Positions 60,001-64,000 of a stretch of DNA of 64,000 nucleotides are shown one piece after another; position 1 is the stretch's first letter, and each line of letters opens with the position of its first letter. The stretch is from Aquilaria yunnanensis. Lineage: Eukaryota; Streptophyta; Magnoliopsida; Malvales; Thymelaeaceae. The stretch is from positions 85,636,893-85,700,892 of the forward strand of contig CM077594.1 in NCBI GenBank assembly GCA_039654915.1, given 5' to 3'. A program made the translations under genes and the position numbers. Under the pieces are notes generated by a model. That model saw only the letters and a program-made list of their open reading frames with translations. It was not told where the DNA came from and did not search any database.

Positions 60001-62086
60001 AGTCCCACCACTATTCCCACAATCAAAAGGGCAAACCAAAAGACTAAAGCCCATGAGCACACATCCATGGCTCTAGACTGTTCCCACAACACTAAACACA
60101 AACCCTGCAAGCAACACAAGACATATGAGCTTGCATATTCACAAAGACTTGTACTTACACTTATTGAGCTAAAAACCATAAGTTAATGTCCATACCTCTA
60201 AGGTACCCGAATACACAATCCTTAGCACACAAGCAAATCAAGTCTCAATTTCCTTTCCTAAAATTCATAAATGTAGGGCATAAGTTATTTGCATAACTTA
60301 GTAAGGATTCACACAGCCTCTAAGGCCTATTTAGTTAAGCCTGAATGCTTAACCTCCAAGCTCCTACAAGGTAGACATGAAAACAAGTAAAAATACAATG
60401 GCAATATACTAAATAACAATACTAAGGGTTAGCACATGCATCCAAAGCACCAAAGCACACAACTCACACACCCCTCACATAGCCATTGGTCACAGCCAAC
60501 ATAGGCACTAGCAAGTACACACCATAACTTGTTTAATTTTTAGTTCCATTACTTAAATTCATCACATAGAGCTCCAAGTTCACACATGGGTTGGCCGACC
60601 CATGATAGAACTCTAGTACCTGCCATGACTTAGCTAGCTAGCACACACAATTCAGTTATACCCAAAGGTAGCATAGCCCTTACAACAATCTAAGCTCATC
60701 TAGCTCAAAGCCATCACTTAGACGTCTAATACTCAACTTGAACATGGAATTCAACCAAAATCAAGGGAGTATAATTCCTTACCAAACCTTGCCCCTAGCT
60801 CTCGGCCAACATTCAAATGCAAAGAACCAAGCTTGAGATGCAACCTCCAAGGTCGCCTATGTCCGAATCACACTTGATCAAGCTTGAATCTTCAATTCAA
60901 CTTCAATCCACCATCAATTCGGCAAGAACCCGAGCTTCCAAGCCAAGAACACTAAAAACTAGCTCAACTAGGAGCCTTGACCCAAAAATGGAGCGGTTTG
61001 ACTAAGTGGAGACATGCATAACCGGTTAGGTGCCACATGTTGCAAAAAGTGGTCTTAATGCTAGTGTTAGTGTCCTTACTTCTTGCATGGCTCGTTTTAG
61101 TCCTTCCACAAACATTTGCGTCATTAAAGCCACCCCGCATATATGTGCAAAACCCAAGCTTACAACCTCACACTATAGCCTTAAGTCATTCAAACTTTTG
61201 TTCAAGTGCTCTCGGTAGAGATATTTTGATGTACTCACATGTATCCACTAGACTTATCACATATACCATTCACCATGTACAAAACGTAGTTCTCCACTTA
61301 AATTTTTCCTTTAAATTCACATAAGCCTAGTATGGAAAGGAGGGTTATGACAGATATTGCTCAAGGGATTATACAGAGCAGCGTTGAAACTAGTGTAATT
61401 TTCTCTAGTGGGTAAATGGTAATCGTAAGCAATCACGTGTGCCCAATCCACGTTTCTATGAATCCATTCAATCGGATAAGTCGCCGACTCAATCTGCGGC
61501 GAGTAATGAACCGCCATGGTCAAAATTAACGGCGGCTGATCCCCGTTTCTTCTATCAGAAGTTATCGCCGCTCGCCATTCATCTGGAAGGACCCCAATCC
61601 TGGGTGGGTCCGTACTATGAGGCCAAATCCAGGACAAGTCTATTCCGTCGAATCCATGAAGCCTAGCGGTTCTAATCGAAGAATCGATGAACGATTTCCG
61701 GTGGGACGGTTCGGAGACGACAGAGGAAAGAACTGAAAAGTCGACTTGCTTCCCAGCATTCGAAGTCGTAGTTGCGGAAGCTCCGTTCCAGATAGAGATC
61801 ATCGTTTTCACCTGCGGGTTTCTGCGCTTGAGGGTGTTGGTGAAGCTGGACAAGAGCGAGTTTGAGTTGGAAGAGTTGGAGTGTCCGAAAGTTGAAGAAT
61901 TGATATCGACATAGGCGAAGAAGAGGTACGTGAAGGGGGCCGAGTCAATTTCGTTGCTGGGGAATTCGTCACTGGATAACCAGTGACCGGCTTGACCCAA
62001 CTTTCTGTTGCTCTTCGAGAGTTGGGTTGGCAAGAGAAGATGATGAAGATAAGGAAAAAGAAAGAATTTTTGGTTTCGGACGCCAT
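57058..62086 (-). pseudogene. chitinase-like (GH18) receptor kinase pseudogene, CHRK1-like
   Basis: The domain order matches plant class-V-chitinase-related receptor kinases such as tobacco CHRK1: GH18 ectodomain, then Ser/Thr kinase. The ATG at 62086 starts a hydrophobic leader (SFFFLIFIIFS). A frameshift follows, then GH18 from about 62030 (HWLSSDEFPSNEIDSAPFTY, FDGIDLSWIWP). A solo LTR interrupts it at 59251-61352, and GH18 ends at 58940-59245 in shifted frames (KLVLALPFHGYAWKL). The catalytic DGxDxDxE reads DGIDLSWI, so the fold was already non-catalytic. Kinase exons: 58497 to ~58670 ([11 protein letters not shown]), 58188-58398 ([20 protein letters not shown]), 57816-58053 ([16 protein letters not shown]), 57586-57736 ([13 protein letters not shown]) and 57058-57363 (RPSMLEVFSML). 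The kinase half looks intact with catalytic Lys, HRD and DFG. I could not place a clean transmembrane segment. Confidence 0.85.
59251..61352 (-). mobile_element. solo LTR (2.1 kb, Del/Tekay-like) in the chitinase domain
   Basis: It starts TGTCACGCCC and ends ...TTATGACA. It is flanked by gatat at 59246-59250 and 61353-61357, a perfect 5-bp target duplication. TG...CA ends with TGTCA/TGACA inverted tips and no internal domains mark a solo LTR left by LTR-LTR recombination. A ccttactaagttatgc phrase on the minus strand (complement near 60300) is the motif also seen in the LTR-like blocks at 18.5-23 kb. Orientation is therefore minus. Confidence 0.85.
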
Positions 62087-62219
62087 GGAAATGCTGGTTT
62101 TGTTGCAGAGCCCAAGAAGAAAACGAGAGACAGGTTAATCAATCTTTCAAGTACAAGATGTCCACGTACGTGGCATAATTTTTATATTTCAAATTGTAGC
62201 TCCCGCTCTTAAGCTAATT

Positions 62220-62925
62220 TAATTTTAAAAAAATTATTTTTTTTTTATATCTTTTAGTCTAGAACCATTTCTATTTGAAAGATAATATTATCTAGATGTA
62301 ATAATTCATTGAATACAAAATTTTTATGATATTATTAAATTTTTATGAAAATTTTCTTTTTAGTCATTAAAAACATTAAAAAAATTGAATAACATTATGA
62401 AAATTTTATTTTGAATGGATTATTCCACATACACAATATTAGCTTCAAATAAAATTAATTTTTGTAAAAAAGTTATAAAAATAAAAAATAAATTATTTTG
62501 AATTAAATTGAATTAAATTAAAATGAATTAGCTCTATTACTACTCTTGCTCTCATTTTTACAACAGTAAATGACATTTTCCCTTTTTTGCTCCTACTTTT
62601 CACTCTTTATTTCCCCTTTTGAGATGTTTTATATCACTTAGAGTCCACCCTAAACATACAACTTAAGTGCTAATACTTTTTTGTGATGATTGATATAACA
62701 CATTCCCATGTATATGAAAATTCTTAGACACAATCCTACCATCTTGATTGTAATTTTAACAATCTAACTTTCATGTATAGAAAAATTCTTAGGTTAACTA
62801 TGTTGTGGAGACCACTGCACCCTTGGAAAATTAATCCTACAACCAAAGTAGTAAATCATAGCAATTACCCAGCTAAAATTAAACAAATAAAATAACAAAT
62901 TATATATGAAATAAGCTTCTTGAAT
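62220..62925. other. intergenic AT-rich DNA, no gene seen
   Basis: Upstream side of the kinase pseudogene on its minus strand. No clear promoter element, repeat end or coding frame. Confidence 0.4.
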
Positions 62926-63152
62926 CTGCCTTGGAATCAGAACTTCATGTAGTCCAGAGAGCTTTATCACTTACATCAGCCCAACATCTATCCTCGGTAA
63001 CTTTGCTAACAGATTGTTCACAGGTGTTGCAAGTATTATCAAATGTCCTTGATCTGAGTTTGAATCTCCGTGAAGTCATTCACCAAATTATGGACTTTTT
63101 GAATTCTACTCAACACTGTTTGGTGATTGTGGTACCTCGACAAAAAATCTAA
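62926..63152 (+). pseudogene. RNase H-like (RVT_3 type) fragment, copy 1
   Basis: A 73-codon frame reads ESELHVVQRALSLTSAQHL then VTLLTDCSQVLQVLSNV and VIHQIMDFL. This is the pattern of the RNase H-like domain of plant LINEs and related genes (AxxxAL...TDCxxVxxxL). The catalytic N-terminal half is missing. It ends in a TAA within transposon-like AT-rich DNA. Confidence 0.55.
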
Positions 63153-63684
63153 TATATATAATAAAAGAAGGATACACTTAAGGATATATATGACTTTTCA
63201 CTTAACGCATCTCCTATATGAACACCACGTTTCAAATTCTTTATATATGGCAAGTATTAAACACAATTTCCACATATTTTGCCAGATTTGCCCATCAACC
63301 TATTAGATAAAACAATCCGGCTGTGAAACATGTTTAATAGCTAATGAATGATAGCAAGAAAATCTATATTAAATGCAGATTTTTCTGATTATTCGTAGTC
63401 TTGAATACACGGGATTGAAAGTTAAATACATAATGTCCAGCAATTTCCATTTTAAAAATTATTTCTCATAGTATAAAAAGGTGAAAACTACAACACACGA
63501 ATACATAATTTCTCACACATCATTTCTCACAGTAGATTAATACATCAGAAATCTGAGTAGATTAATACATCAGAAATCTGAGTATGAATGTTGTTGCAAA
63601 ATGCTATTCTTCAATCGGGTTCCGGTCGTTGACTTTTCTTGTCAAATCGAGTCAGGTAGGGCTTGGATTCGGGTGGGTTAGGTC
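63153..63684. other. spacer with short direct repeat and hAT-like GGGTCGGGTC phrase
   Basis: agattaatacatcagaaatctgagt occurs twice in tandem (about 63533-63582). 63600-63715 carries gtcgggtcaaattttaccttccctac, similar to subterminal repeats of the hAT element at 27705-29243 and possibly the edge of a related element. Confidence 0.45.
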
Positions 63685-63715
63685 ATGTCTTCGGGTCGGG
63701 TCAAATTTTACCTTC

Positions 63716-63935
63716 CCTACGTAGTCCATGGAGCTTTATTACTTGCATTAGCTCAACATCTATCACCGGTAACTTTGCTAAGAAATTGTTCACAAGTGTT
63801 GCAAGTATTATCAGATGTCCTTGATCTGAGTCTAAATCTCTGTGAAGTCATTCACCAAATTCTGGACTTTATGAATTCTACTCAACACTATTTGGTGGTT
63901 GTGGTAACTCAACAAAAAAATTTTATTGCTTATCA
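63716..63935 (+). pseudogene. RNase H-like (RVT_3 type) fragment, copy 2
   Basis: Near-parallel to the fragment at 62926-63152: VTLLRNCSQVLQVLSDVLDL then VIHQILDFMNSTQHY. The expected TDC has become RNC. It is preceded directly by hAT-like sequence, so only the part after about 63716 is homologous. Confidence 0.55.
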
Positions 63936-64000
63936 ACTTAGTGCATCTCTTTTCACTTAGCTTATATGTATTTTATTCTTATTAAAAAAATTAATTTAAA

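Overview
This is plant nuclear DNA, almost certainly a flowering plant. The evidence is a plant-type glutamate receptor-like (GLR) gene with GT-AG introns, a chitinase-like receptor kinase gene, purine-permease remnants, and many plant transposon families: Ty1/copia, Ty3/gypsy of the Tat type, hAT, Stowaway and LINE. The species cannot be told from the sequence. I see no tRNA, rRNA, CRISPR array or prokaryotic operon.

Layout. 1-7200: old transposon debris, including an hAT MITE with target duplication, a probable copia LTR remnant, a 1.8-kb Mutator-like inverted-repeat element, and a Stowaway MITE next to the GLR promoter. 7219-16010 (+): the only intact host gene, a five-exon clade-2-type GLR. 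By my splice model it is one open frame of 916 residues. Its 5.8-kb first intron carries a dead purine-permease copy and diverged ~0.9-kb repeats. 16.4-26.1 kb: gypsy integrase remnants, long Del/Tekay-like LTR sequence, and two scraps of further GLR copies (a last exon and a first exon), so this was once a tandem GLR cluster. 27.7-29.2 kb: a non-autonomous hAT element with a perfect 8-bp target duplication. 30.1-30.9 kb: LINE remnant (-). 31.05-36.59 kb: a copia element (-) with both LTRs and target duplication. 36.6-38.5 kb: a scrap of the kinase gene and a dead hAT transposase gene.

39.67-56.34 kb: the most unusual part. It is a very large hairpin (foldback) element with arms of about 3 kb, each holding AT-rich short repeats and a GTGACCGGGTCAC minisatellite array. 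A 10.7-kb Tat-type gypsy element is nested in its right arm. That gypsy element carries, on the opposite strand between pol and the 3' LTR, a four-exon gene whose frame is continuous over 725 codons apart from three TAG stops.

57.06-62.09 kb (-): a chitinase-like receptor kinase pseudogene. Its extracellular domain is broken by frameshifts and by a 2.1-kb solo LTR with a 5-bp target duplication. 62.2-64.0 kb: intergenic DNA with two copies of an RNase H-like fragment.

The two host loci (ligand-gated channel and receptor kinase) have no visible shared pathway. The window is best read as two small receptor-gene clusters decaying under nested transposon insertion. All coordinates and splice sites were read by eye.
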